DNA of 64,000 nt. Source: Pseudoxanthomonas sp. PXM03 (lineage in GTDB: Bacteria > Pseudomonadota > Gammaproteobacteria > Xanthomonadales > Xanthomonadaceae). The first letter of the stretch is position 1. Each line of letters opens with the position of its first letter. The stretch covers positions 1,054,001 to 1,118,000 of the forward strand of contig NZ_JACVAU010000002.1 of NCBI RefSeq assembly GCF_014852005.1, in the 5' to 3' direction. Of this stretch, positions 55,255 through 63,620 are shown piece after piece. The notes beneath the pieces were generated by a model. The model was not told where the DNA came from. It did no database searches and worked only from the letters and a program-made list of their open reading frames with translations. The position numbers and the translations under genes are program-made.

Positions 55255-55764
55255 CTACTCCGGCAGGCTGGAACGGATCAGGTCCACGGTTTCAGCAAGT
55301 TGCCCGGCGGAAACCTGGACTCGCTCTCGACGTTGTGCATCCCCGCGGGGATCGTGTGACGTACCCCGTGTGCGTCCTGCGCCATCGAAGGTAGCGAGTT
55401 GAGGGGGGCCCACGCCCCAGTCACTGCCCTTCTGTCGGGGGACGACATGGAAATGGAAGTGCGGCGTTTCCTGTCCGCTGAAGACTCCGTTGTTCTGGAA
55501 CGTCAGTATTCCCAGCGGCCGATACGTCTTGACGAGCGCCTCTGCGACTCTTTTTGCCGAGACCATGACGGCCGCGCATTCCTGGCCAGAAAGATCGAGC
55601 AGCGTCGCTACATGCCGACGGGTGATGACGCAGCACTGGCCAACTTCGAATTGCCATGGATTGATCACGGTCAAGGTATGTTCGCTTTCATCGATGACCT
55701 TCCATCTCTCTTCGCGCGCCGCCACGCAAAGGTCGCACGGCTCTCTTGTGGGAAGTTCGATCAT
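55255..55764 (-). CDS. HIT-family nucleotide-binding protein
   Basis: A 169-residue histidine-triad protein, a family of nucleotide hydrolases and transferases. The triad is HFHFHVVPR near residue 106. The N-terminus has a CDLC pair (residues 11-14), and the substrate strand is VINPWQFEVGQCCVITRRHVATLLDLSG. ATG 55764 follows GGAGAGGG. The last 40 residues are diverged. The substrate is unknown. Confidence 0.9.
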   Translation of the reverse strand: MIELPTREPCDLCVAAREERWKVIDESEHTLTVINPWQFEVGQCCVITRRHVATLLDLSGQECAAVMVSAKRVAEALVKTYRPLGILTFQNNGVFSGQETPHFHFHVVPRQKGSDWGVGPPQLATFDGAGRTRGTSHDPRGDAQRRERVQVSAGQLAETVDLIRSSLPE

Positions 55765-56190
55765 TTGCCCTCTCCGGTTGAGCTGATGTTCCGCAGGCGG
55801 CCCGACGCATGGAACAGACCGCACCGCGGAGCGACATCGGCCTGGATGGTTCACCAAGCCACGCTCCAGCGACGCCTCGACCTCGCGCTCGATGCGCCAG
55901 GATCACGGTCTCGAAGCGACCGGTCCCCTGGGTTGTCGGGCCCTTGCAGGACACGTTGCCAACACTGCAATTGGCGGGTTACACGACTTGCCTACAGCGT
56001 AGCGCATGGCGGGCTGTGACGTGGATGCAGCTCGATCCTGAGGCTGCCGATCCGCCACCTGCCGCGACGAGGTGGCATGCGGCAACGGTCCGTCGAACCT
56101 CGATTGAATCCGTGGCGAAGAGCAGATACCACACCTGTCCGGCGGGCATTCCAGCCCGACGTCTTCGCGTGCGAAGGCGCTCCTGGTCGA
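55765..56190. other. Stretch without recognisable gene
   Basis: About 425 GC-rich bases between the HIT gene start and the end of the transporter gene. Open frames exist on both strands, but none has a start context, domain or plausible composition. No repeats or strong hairpins were seen. Confidence 0.5.
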
Positions 56191-57546
56191 TCACTGTCTC
56201 CCGGAAAAAGGGCCGGCACCGGGTGGCGCGAGGTCCCCGCGTTTGCCATGGAGGCGACCGAGCCACATCGCCAGTACGGCCCATGCCAGCGCCAGCAGAA
56301 CGGCGACGCCCGCGAGGCCGCCCACGGCCCCCCCAGCTCCCGCCAACGTTCTTTCCATCTGCGCGCCCAGGACATCACCCATGCGATACACGAACGTGTC
56401 GATGAAGGCCTTCGCCTTGTACTTGTCATTGCGCGGCACCACGGTGAACAGCATCTCGCGCGCAGGTCGGGCGACGCCACGCTGCACTGCCCTGTTGGCG
56501 GCATCGAGCAGGAACAGAACGAGGAGGGCGCCCTGCGCCGCCAGGCTCGCGAACCCGAGCGCGGTGGCCAGTGGCAGGAGCACCAGCGCGTGTCCTGTGT
56601 CGACACGCCGGGTGAACCGCGTCGCCATCGCGACCTGCAGCGCGAGGAAGACCACCTGGGTCCACATGTCGATGCGTGCCAGCAACGCCGCCATCGCATC
56701 AGGCTCTGCCGCCACACCCACAACCAGTTGCAGGCGCGTGAGATAGACGAACGTCGCCATCATCGCCATCAGCAACACATAGCCCGCGATACCGGCGAGA
56801 TAGGGCGACCGGACCACCGCATGCAGGCCATCCCATGCACCGCCGCCTATCGGCGCGTGGTCATGCGACGCGTGCGCTTCCCCCTCCATGCGCGCTTCCA
56901 GGGGGCTTGGCGTGATGTGCGCCAGCCGCCATGCGGCCAGAGCACCCAGCGACAGGAAGAACGCTGAAACCGGCAGGAGGTGGATGGCGCCGAGAGGCTC
57001 CGCGAGCCGGGACGTCAACCAAGGGCCGAACACCGCGCCCAGCGTGCCGCCGATCGCGATCAGTGCGAACAAGCGAGCGCTTTGCTCGCGGGTGAAGTGG
57101 TCGGACACCAGCGCCCAGAACACCATGGTGCCGAACACGTTGATGACGCTGAACCAGACATAGAACGCCTGTCCCCCTCCCTGAGCGATGGCGAACGGGG
57201 CGAACGTCAACAGCACCCAGAACACCACCAGCGTCAGGCAGAAGAAGCCGTAGGTCGCCGCCACGAACAGCGGCCGTCGAAGACGACCCACCAGGAAACC
57301 GAACACGGGATTCAACGCCAGTGTCACCACGGCGGTCGTCATGAACAGCCACCGGATGGTCTCCACCCCGCGCACCATGCCGATGGCGTCGCGCACCGGC
57401 CGGAGCAGCATCAGGGCGGTCAGCACGAAGAAAAATCCACACGCGGCGATCACCACCGGACCGACTTCGTTCCGGCGTACATCTAAAAGCGTCTTCATCC
57501 AGCGCAGCGGCCGCCCCCACGATGCCCGGGGAACGGACCCGGTCAT
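56191..57546 (-). CDS. ATP:ADP-antiporter-like MFS transporter 2
   Basis: A 451-residue protein with about 12 transmembrane helices of the Npt/COG3202-like group (NTP/NDP exchange transporters in intracellular bacteria; role in free-living bacteria unknown). Family landmarks are RRNEVGPVVIAACGFFFVLTALMLLRPVRD at the N-terminus, FYVWFSVINVFGTMVFWALVSDHF, and IAIGGTLGAVFGPWLTS. RNDKYKAKAFIDTFVYRMGDVLGAQ follows near residue 365. A His-rich loop (HASHDHAPIGG) divides the halves. ATG 57546 follows AGGAG. It is a close paralogue of 60817-62232 and the last gene of the block. Confidence 0.88.
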   Translation of the reverse strand: MTGSVPRASWGRPLRWMKTLLDVRRNEVGPVVIAACGFFFVLTALMLLRPVRDAIGMVRGVETIRWLFMTTAVVTLALNPVFGFLVGRLRRPLFVAATYGFFCLTLVVFWVLLTFAPFAIAQGGGQAFYVWFSVINVFGTMVFWALVSDHFTREQSARLFALIAIGGTLGAVFGPWLTSRLAEPLGAIHLLPVSAFFLSLGALAAWRLAHITPSPLEARMEGEAHASHDHAPIGGGAWDGLHAVVRSPYLAGIAGYVLLMAMMATFVYLTRLQLVVGVAAEPDAMAALLARIDMWTQVVFLALQVAMATRFTRRVDTGHALVLLPLATALGFASLAAQGALLVLFLLDAANRAVQRGVARPAREMLFTVVPRNDKYKAKAFIDTFVYRMGDVLGAQMERTLAGAGGAVGGLAGVAVLLALAWAVLAMWLGRLHGKRGDLAPPGAGPFSGRQ

Positions 57547-57607
57547 GCGAATCTCCTGCAACGCCACGTTTTTCCCTGCGCCCCGTGGCTATCCGCGCAG
57601 CGCGGCA

Positions 57608-58549
57608 TCAGGACGTCGCGCGGTGTCCGCCACCCGGGTCGAAGACGGATGCGGTCAAGCGTTCCGATGCCTGCCACAAGCGCTCCGCCACGTCGGTGTC
57701 CATGGCCTGCGGAGGAATCGTGGCCAGCCGCGGGTGACCGCGCGTCTCCCCGAGTTTGTCCGGCCCGTAATACCCGCCCGCTGCCGCGCCCGGCGCAGTC
57801 GCGGCGAACAGCGGCGGCAAGGCACCCTGTTCGGCGGGCTGGAAGAGGAACCACAGGTATCGCCGCGCCATTCCCGGCACGCTGCGGGCGCCCGCCCCAT
57901 TGGGCAGGAGGTCCGTGCGCGAGATGCCCGGATGCGCCGCGATGCTCTGGATGCCCCACCCTTCCTTCGCGCTGCGGCGCTGCAGTTCGAACGCGAACAT
58001 GAGGCAGGCGAGCTTCGACTGGCTGTAGGCCGCCATCGGCGTGTACCGACGCTTGGATTGCAGGTCGGCGAAGTCGATCGTTCCATTCCTGGCCGCCACG
58101 CTCGACAGGCTCACGACGCGCGCTTCGCGTCCCTGTCGCAGCAGCGGCAGCAACTGCGCGGTCAGCGCGAAATGCCCCAGGTGATTCGTGCCGAACTGGA
58201 GCTCGAATCCATCGGCGGTTTCCCGCCGTTGCGGCGGTGCCATCACCGCCGCATTGTTGACCAGCAGATCGAGACTGCCGTGCGAGCGGTGCAGGGTGTC
58301 GGCGAACGCCTCGATGGACTCCAGGCTCGCCAGGTCCACGGCGCCGAAACGCACGTGCGCGAACGGGACATGCTGGCGCACCTGCTCGACCGCCGCCGCC
58401 CCCTTCAAAGGATTCCGGCCCGCCACGATGACGTTGGCGCCGGCCCGGGCCAGCGCAAGGGCGACCTGGAAACCGACGCCGCCGGTGCCCGTGACGACGG
58501 CGGTCCGCCCGATCTGGGAGGGAATGTCTGATGCTGTCCAGCCTGTCAT
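57608..58549 (-). CDS. Retinol-dehydrogenase-like SDR C (cytosolic)
   Basis: A 313-residue SDR. The N-terminus MTGWTASDIPSQIGRTAVVTG lacks a signal peptide. The glycine loop reads TGTGGVG, one residue shorter than the standard TGxxxGxG of its paralogues. NNAAVMAPP, SLSSVAARNGT and the catalytic YSQSK are present, and the C-terminal GGYYGPDKLGETRG segment is shared with the two paralogues upstream. AGGTGA precedes ATG 58549. It lies in the alternating SDR-transporter block. Substrate unknown. Confidence 0.9.
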   Translation of the reverse strand: MTGWTASDIPSQIGRTAVVTGTGGVGFQVALALARAGANVIVAGRNPLKGAAAVEQVRQHVPFAHVRFGAVDLASLESIEAFADTLHRSHGSLDLLVNNAAVMAPPQRRETADGFELQFGTNHLGHFALTAQLLPLLRQGREARVVSLSSVAARNGTIDFADLQSKRRYTPMAAYSQSKLACLMFAFELQRRSAKEGWGIQSIAAHPGISRTDLLPNGAGARSVPGMARRYLWFLFQPAEQGALPPLFAATAPGAAAGGYYGPDKLGETRGHPRLATIPPQAMDTDVAERLWQASERLTASVFDPGGGHRATS

Positions 58550-58662
58550 GTCGATCACCTCGAAGGTTGTTGGGGGTAAGGGGGGGTCGATGCGCGCGCA
58601 CCACGGCTCCGGGGCCGGCATGGTCAACGAGACGCATGCCGTGCCCCGGCGCGCGACTCTGT

Positions 58663-59523
58663 CTAGAGCGAAGCTTCCATGAGGCCACTGATCATGCGTC
58701 GCCCCCAGGCGCCGTTGACGAAGATCCACGTCACGAACGCGATGAAGATGCTGGCGGCGACCATCAGCGTCGCGGAGCCGATCCTGGCCAGTGCACCCTG
58801 GCTGCTGCGATGCGAACGGATGACGTGCTCGGCAACGATGAGGTTGGGGATGTAGAAGAAGAACGCCATGACCATGTCGAACCACCCCGTGAATCCCCTT
58901 CCCGTGCCGGCGCCGCCGGCCACGAGGAACCACGCGCCGTATTCCATCCGGTAGAGCCATGAGCCGACGGTCAGCGCGAACAACCGGATGGCCCAGGCGC
59001 GGTGCTGCGTGACGCGGCGGGCGCGGGCGTGGAAGAACGCCAGGCCCGCACACATCACCATCAAGGCCCCGTAGAGAGCGAATCCGATGTCCATCACCGG
59101 ACCTCCCACCGTGCCCTTCGCGAGGATGAACCCGAGTCCGCCGACACCCGCCAGCGCGGCCGAGACAACGTAGAGACGACCGAGCCAGCGGTGCAGCGCA
59201 GGAACGCTCCGCCGCAGACGGCCGATGAACTGCACCGGTCCAAGCAGGAGCAGCACGGCACCCGCCACTAAATGCACGCCGATGGCGACGATGGCCATCG
59301 GCGATGCCCTGTCGTAGAGACCCGGCAGGGATTCGTTCCACCGCTCGCCCGCGCCCGCCAGCAGGACGCCGCCGAAGAACGCGACGATATACGCGGCAAA
59401 GACAAGGCCACTGATCCAGCTCGTGGTGAACAGCAACGCCGCGCTCCATCGCGATGCGAAGCCCTGCACGACATCGGTGCCAGCGGACCCGAACGGTCTG
59501 CCCGATTTCCTGCTCATGTCCAT
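58663..59523 (-). CDS. DUF2306 membrane protein
   Basis: A 286-residue membrane protein with about seven helices. It has the DUF2306 pattern HRWLGRLYVVSAALAGVGGL, followed by HRAWAIRLFALTVGSWLYRMEYG, where conserved His residues could hold haem or metal. ATG 59523 is preferred over 59529 and 59517 for its AGGA spacing. The family is uncharacterised. It is encoded between SDR B and SDR C on the same strand, so it may be a membrane redox partner; that is inference. Confidence 0.85.
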   Translation of the reverse strand: MDMSRKSGRPFGSAGTDVVQGFASRWSAALLFTTSWISGLVFAAYIVAFFGGVLLAGAGERWNESLPGLYDRASPMAIVAIGVHLVAGAVLLLLGPVQFIGRLRRSVPALHRWLGRLYVVSAALAGVGGLGFILAKGTVGGPVMDIGFALYGALMVMCAGLAFFHARARRVTQHRAWAIRLFALTVGSWLYRMEYGAWFLVAGGAGTGRGFTGWFDMVMAFFFYIPNLIVAEHVIRSHRSSQGALARIGSATLMVAASIFIAFVTWIFVNGAWGRRMISGLMEASL

Positions 59524-59653
59524 GCGCATGTTCCTGTCGCGTGTTGTGTGCTTGCGAGGTGCAAGGAAGCTGCTTGAGCCTCACCACACTCGCCATGCGT
59601 GCCTGCGTCGCGCCGTCTGCATGCTGCCGATGCGTCGCCCGGCGGCGGCGCGA

Positions 59654-60709
59654 TCAGCGGCTGCGCGTCGGGAAACGCGTGCCCGTGATCTCTTCGGTCA
59701 GGTCCCACAGACGGGCCGCCGTCGTGGCATCGCGGGCGGCGGCCGGAACGGTGGCCACGCCCAGCGGGCCGGCGATTTCGTTGGGGCCCGTCGGTCCGTA
59801 ATAGACCCCGCCTTGCGCAGTGGGTGCGGTCGCGGCGTACAACGTTGAAATGGCACCCATCGCTGCAGTCTGCAGATGCGCGCGGTTGCTGGACCACTGG
59901 CGTCCCTGTTCGCTGTCGAGTCCGGGGCCGCGGGCGACCAGTTCGGTCACAGCGACACCGGGATGGGCGGCCATGCTCTGGATGCCCCAGCCGCCGGCCT
60001 CGCTGCGCCGCTGCAGTTCGAACGCGAACATGAGGCACGCCAGCTTCGACTGGGCGTAGGTCGCCATCGGCACATAAGCACCGGTGGACTGCAGGTCATC
60101 GAGGTTGATGGAGCCGCGGTGGATGGCGATGCTCGACAGCGTGACCACGCGCGGCGCGTCGCTCTTGCGCAGCAGCGGCAACAGCTCGGCGGTCAGGACG
60201 AAGTGTCCGGCATAATTGGTGGCGAACTGCATTTCCAGTCCGTCCACGGACGTGCCGCGCTCCGGCGGCGCCATGATCGCCGCGTTGTTGATCAATCCAT
60301 CCAGTCGCGGCAACGTGGCGCCCAGGCGCTTGCCCAGGTCGCGCACCGATGACAGGTCGGCCAGGTCGACGGCTTCGAACTGCACCTGTGCATCCGGGAC
60401 GTCCTGCCTGATCCTGTCGATCGCTTCGCGCCCGCGCTGCGGGTTTCGTGCGGCAATGACAACACGGGCGCCGGAAGACGCCAGCGCCTTCGCGTCCTCG
60501 AATCCCATGCCGCTGGTGCCGCCGGTGACCAGGAAAATGCGCCCCTTCTGCGAGGGCATGTCGGCCGTGCTCCAGGTCGGCGGCGGCGGCGTTTGCGCGA
60601 TGGCATCCGTCGCCATCACGCTGCCCAGCAGCAGGCCGAAGGCGGCGATCCGCCCCCGCCATGTCGACGGGGTGGCGGAGCCGGATGGGACGTTTCGTTC
60701 AGTGATCAT
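59654..60709 (-). CDS. Exported retinol-dehydrogenase-like SDR B
   Basis: A 351-residue SDR with an N-terminal signal peptide (RGRIAAFGLLLGSVMATDAIA-Q, cleavage near residue 39), followed by a Pro-rich linker. The dehydrogenase has the cofactor loop TGGTSGMG, the N-terminal WSTADMPSQKGR shared with SDR A and C, NNAAIMAPP, LSSIAIHRGS and the catalytic YAQSK. All active-site residues are kept. Export of an NAD(P)-dependent enzyme is unusual. AGGAAA precedes ATG 60709. Confidence 0.88.
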   Translation of the reverse strand: MITERNVPSGSATPSTWRGRIAAFGLLLGSVMATDAIAQTPPPPTWSTADMPSQKGRIFLVTGGTSGMGFEDAKALASSGARVVIAARNPQRGREAIDRIRQDVPDAQVQFEAVDLADLSSVRDLGKRLGATLPRLDGLINNAAIMAPPERGTSVDGLEMQFATNYAGHFVLTAELLPLLRKSDAPRVVTLSSIAIHRGSINLDDLQSTGAYVPMATYAQSKLACLMFAFELQRRSEAGGWGIQSMAAHPGVAVTELVARGPGLDSEQGRQWSSNRAHLQTAAMGAISTLYAATAPTAQGGVYYGPTGPNEIAGPLGVATVPAAARDATTAARLWDLTEEITGTRFPTRSR

Positions 60710-60816
60710 GGGTGTTTCCTCGCAGTGGGGTTGGGGGGTAGTCGCGGGAACGCATCAGACGTGCCTGCTCAGGCCCGGCACTTCATGAAGGTCGGGGAAG
60801 TTGTTTCCACCATGTT

Positions 60817-62232
60817 TCAGCCCTCGGGGTGGGCAGTGGTGGGATGTGGAGCGCGCTGCGCGGGAGACATCGCGTCGTGCTGCGTGGAAGGAGTCGTTTC
60901 ATCCGCCATCACCGATGCGGCGCGCCGTGCATGCGCGCGCCCCAGCCAGATGCCGATCACGGCCCACGCAAACGCCAGCGGCACGACCACGCTGGCCAGT
61001 CCGCCCAGGGCCAGCCCCAGCCGACCGAGCGCACCTTCGGTCTGCGCACCGACCACATCGCCGGTGCGGTACATGAACGTATCGACGAAGGCTTTGGCCT
61101 TGTACTTTTCCTCGCGGCTCACCACGGTGAACAACGCCTCGCGTGCCGGTCGCGTGATGCCGCGCTGCACGGCGCGGTTGGTGGCCTCGAGCAGGACCAG
61201 CACGACGAACGAACCATAGATCGCCAATCCGATGAAGCCGAGCGCGGTGGCGACCGGTAGGATCGCCAGCGCCACGCCCAGACCGAAGCGCTGGATGATC
61301 TTGCCGGTCAGGGTAAGTTGCAGCACCAGCACGGCGACCTGGGTCCACATGTCGATGTTGCCGAGGATCGCCGCGCGCGCATCCATGCTGTCCGACACCG
61401 CCGCGACCATCTGCAGTCGGGTGAAGTAGATGAACGTGGCGAGCACGGTCATCAGCAGAACGTAACCCGCGATGGCGGTCAGGTAGCGCGACCGGAACAC
61501 GGCCACGAGGCCGGCCCATGCACTGCCGCCGATGCGTTCGGATTCGGCAGCGAACCGGGGCGCGTGGACAGGAGCGTCGGCGGTCGCGCGATCCGGCACC
61601 ACATGCACCAGCAGCCATGCCGCGAACAACGCCACGAGAAGAAAGCCGCCGGCGACCAGCAGCAGGCTGGGTGTGCCGAGGGGCACGGCGAGTTGCGACG
61701 TGAGCCAAGGCCCGAGTATCGCCCCGAGCGTGCCGCCCACCGAGATCAGTGCGAAGAAGCGCTTGCCCTGCTCGCTGGTGAAACGATCGGCCAGCAAGGC
61801 CCAGAACACCATGGTCACGAACAGGTTGAACACGCTGAACCACACATAGAACACCTGGCCGCTGCGCTGGCCGATGGCACCCGGTGCGAACATCAGCAGA
61901 GCCCAGAACCCGATCAGGCTCGCGATGAAGAAGCCGTAGGTCACGCCGATGAACTGCAGTCGCCGCAGGCGTCCGACCAGCCAGCCGAACAGCGGATTGA
62001 CCGCCAGCGTCGCCACGGCCGTACCGACGAACAGCCAGCGGATGCTCTCGATGCCACGCTCCATGCCCAGCGCATCACGCGCTGGCCGCAGCAGCATCAA
62101 TGCGGTCAGTACACAGAAGAAGAACACCGCGCCGATCAGCACCGGCCCGACTTCATCGCGGCGAAGATTGAACAGGGTCTGCAGCAGGCGTGGGCGGCGC
62201 GATGCGGGCGACGTTGTCGTGGTGGGGGGCAT
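60817..62232 (-). CDS. ATP:ADP-antiporter-like MFS transporter 1
   Basis: A 471-residue paralogue of the transporter at 56191 with the same landmarks: RRDEVGPVLIGAVFFFCVLTALMLLRPARD, VFYVWFSVFNLFVTMVFWALLADRF, ISVGGTLGAILGPWLTS and REEKYKAKAFVDTFMYRTGDVVGAQ. The central loop lacks the His-rich stretch of its paralogue. ATG 62232 directly follows an in-frame TTG. It sits between SDR A (39 bases upstream) and SDR B, so this pair is very likely one transcript with SDR A. Confidence 0.88.
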   Translation of the reverse strand: MPPTTTTSPASRRPRLLQTLFNLRRDEVGPVLIGAVFFFCVLTALMLLRPARDALGMERGIESIRWLFVGTAVATLAVNPLFGWLVGRLRRLQFIGVTYGFFIASLIGFWALLMFAPGAIGQRSGQVFYVWFSVFNLFVTMVFWALLADRFTSEQGKRFFALISVGGTLGAILGPWLTSQLAVPLGTPSLLLVAGGFLLVALFAAWLLVHVVPDRATADAPVHAPRFAAESERIGGSAWAGLVAVFRSRYLTAIAGYVLLMTVLATFIYFTRLQMVAAVSDSMDARAAILGNIDMWTQVAVLVLQLTLTGKIIQRFGLGVALAILPVATALGFIGLAIYGSFVVLVLLEATNRAVQRGITRPAREALFTVVSREEKYKAKAFVDTFMYRTGDVVGAQTEGALGRLGLALGGLASVVVPLAFAWAVIGIWLGRAHARRAASVMADETTPSTQHDAMSPAQRAPHPTTAHPEG

Positions 62233-62271
62233 CAAGGGATCCTGGGTCGAGAGTGCCGGATGGCCGGGTCG

Positions 62272-63402
62272 TCAGCGGGATGGACGATCCACTACCGGGA
62301 GGGACGCGCTCATGCGGTCGGACCTCGAGGGAAACCGGGTGGCGCTGAGGGCTTCGCTCAGCGTCCACAGGCGTGAGGCCGCCTGCGCATCCGTCGCCGC
62401 CTCGGGCACGCGGGCGAAGCCAAGCGGGCCACGCAGTTCCATCATCCCGGTCGGCCCGTAGTAGCCGCCGCCACGTGCATCGGGTGCGGTCGAGGCATAC
62501 AGCGTCGGCAATGCGCCGCGCGCGGCCGGCTGCAACACGAACCTCATTACGCTGCGACGCACGAAACCGTTGTTGACCTGCAGGTTGGTGCGCGACACGC
62601 CCGGATGGGATGCGATGCTCTGGAGGCCCCAGCCCTGCGCATCGCTGCGACGCTGCAGTTCGCGGGCGAACATCAGGCACGCCAGCTTGGACTGCTGGTA
62701 TGCGTCCGCGGGATCGTAGTCCTGTTCGAACTGGAGATCATCGAAGTGGAGCGTGCCGCGGCGGGCGGCGATGCTGGACAGCGTCACCACCCGCGGAGCA
62801 TCCGACTTCCGCAACAGCGGCAGCAGCTCCGCAGTCAATGCGAAGTGGCCCAGGTAGTTGACCGCGAACTGCATCTCGTAGCCGTCAGCGGATGTGTCTC
62901 GCTGCGGCGGCTCCATGATGCCCGCGTTGTTGATAAGGCCATCGAGACGCGGCAACGTCGCATTGAGGCGGCTGCTCAGTGCATGGACCGACGCCAGGTC
63001 GGCGAGGTCCAGTGATTCGAAGCGGATACTGGCATTCGGCGTTTCATTGCGGATGCTCGCGATCGCGGCTTCACCTCGTTCCGCGTTGCGCGCCACGATG
63101 ATCACCTGCGCGCCCGCCGCCGCCAGCGCCTTGGCGCTTTCGTAGCCGATGCCGCTCGTTCCACCCGTCACCAGGAACACCCGTCCGACCTGCGACGGCA
63201 TGTCGGACGCGCTCCAGTCCGGCCTGGGCGCATCCTGTGCGACCGAACCACTTGCCGCGCAGGCGGAAAGAAGCAGTGCACCGACCGATGCAAGGAGCAT
63301 CCGCCACCGGAAACGTGCCGGTCGCGACGCGTGCCTGGGCGTGGTGGTCGCCGTGTCCGTTCGACGGTGAGAGGAAAGACGGAACGCAAGCCGGTTGACC
63401 AC
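62272..63402 (-). CDS. Lipid-anchored or exported SDR A
   Basis: About 376 residues. The membrane signal is RFRWRMLLASVGALLLSACAAS, with a lipobox (LSAC) preceded by basic residues. GTG 63402 is chosen because GAGG lies 8 bases upstream and the basic residues are needed for export. ATG 63300 would leave the signal without charge; GTG 63411 is also in frame. The dehydrogenase has WSASDMPSQVGRVFLVTGGTSGIG, NNAGIMEPP, LSSIAARRGT and YQQSK, all intact. It is the first gene of the block, divergent from the response regulator at 63621. Confidence 0.85.
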   Translation of the reverse strand: MVNRLAFRLSSHRRTDTATTTPRHASRPARFRWRMLLASVGALLLSACAASGSVAQDAPRPDWSASDMPSQVGRVFLVTGGTSGIGYESAKALAAAGAQVIIVARNAERGEAAIASIRNETPNASIRFESLDLADLASVHALSSRLNATLPRLDGLINNAGIMEPPQRDTSADGYEMQFAVNYLGHFALTAELLPLLRKSDAPRVVTLSSIAARRGTLHFDDLQFEQDYDPADAYQQSKLACLMFARELQRRSDAQGWGLQSIASHPGVSRTNLQVNNGFVRRSVMRFVLQPAARGALPTLYASTAPDARGGGYYGPTGMMELRGPLGFARVPEAATDAQAASRLWTLSEALSATRFPSRSDRMSASLPVVDRPSR

Positions 63403-63483
63403 GGGCGGCACCTCACGGTGAAGAGACGGTTCGGGGGAGTGGCCTGCGTGAGAGCAGCAGGCACTGCAGTGTCAGAGGCCGCG

Positions 63484-63500
63484 ATTAAGATGCGTTTAAG
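63484..63500 (+). promoter_or_regulatory. PmrA/QseB-type box 1
   Basis: ATTAAG-ATGCG-TTTAAG: two half-sites separated by five bases, matching YTTAAK-N5-YTTAAK except the first base. It lies in the 218-base spacer between SDR A and the response regulator. Confidence 0.6.
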
Positions 63501-63558
63501 GCGCACGGCAGCGTCGCGCCGTCGCGCAACGCGTGCGATGGAACGCTTCGGCATCGGC

Positions 63559-63575
63559 ATTAATCCGGTCTTAAA
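63559..63575 (+). promoter_or_regulatory. PmrA/QseB-type box 2
   Basis: ATTAAT-CCGGT-CTTAAA: a second, weaker half-site pair with the same 5-base spacing, 75 bases from box 1 and 45 bases before the response regulator start. Confidence 0.45.
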
Positions 63576-63620
63576 GCCGGAGGACGACCATCGCCGATCG
63601 CTTCGCAGACCGCCTCCACC

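Noticed and set aside
63549..63620. Possible leader peptide ahead of the response regulator
   Set aside because: No start codon with a ribosome-binding site was found; the stretch is better explained as promoter with box 2.
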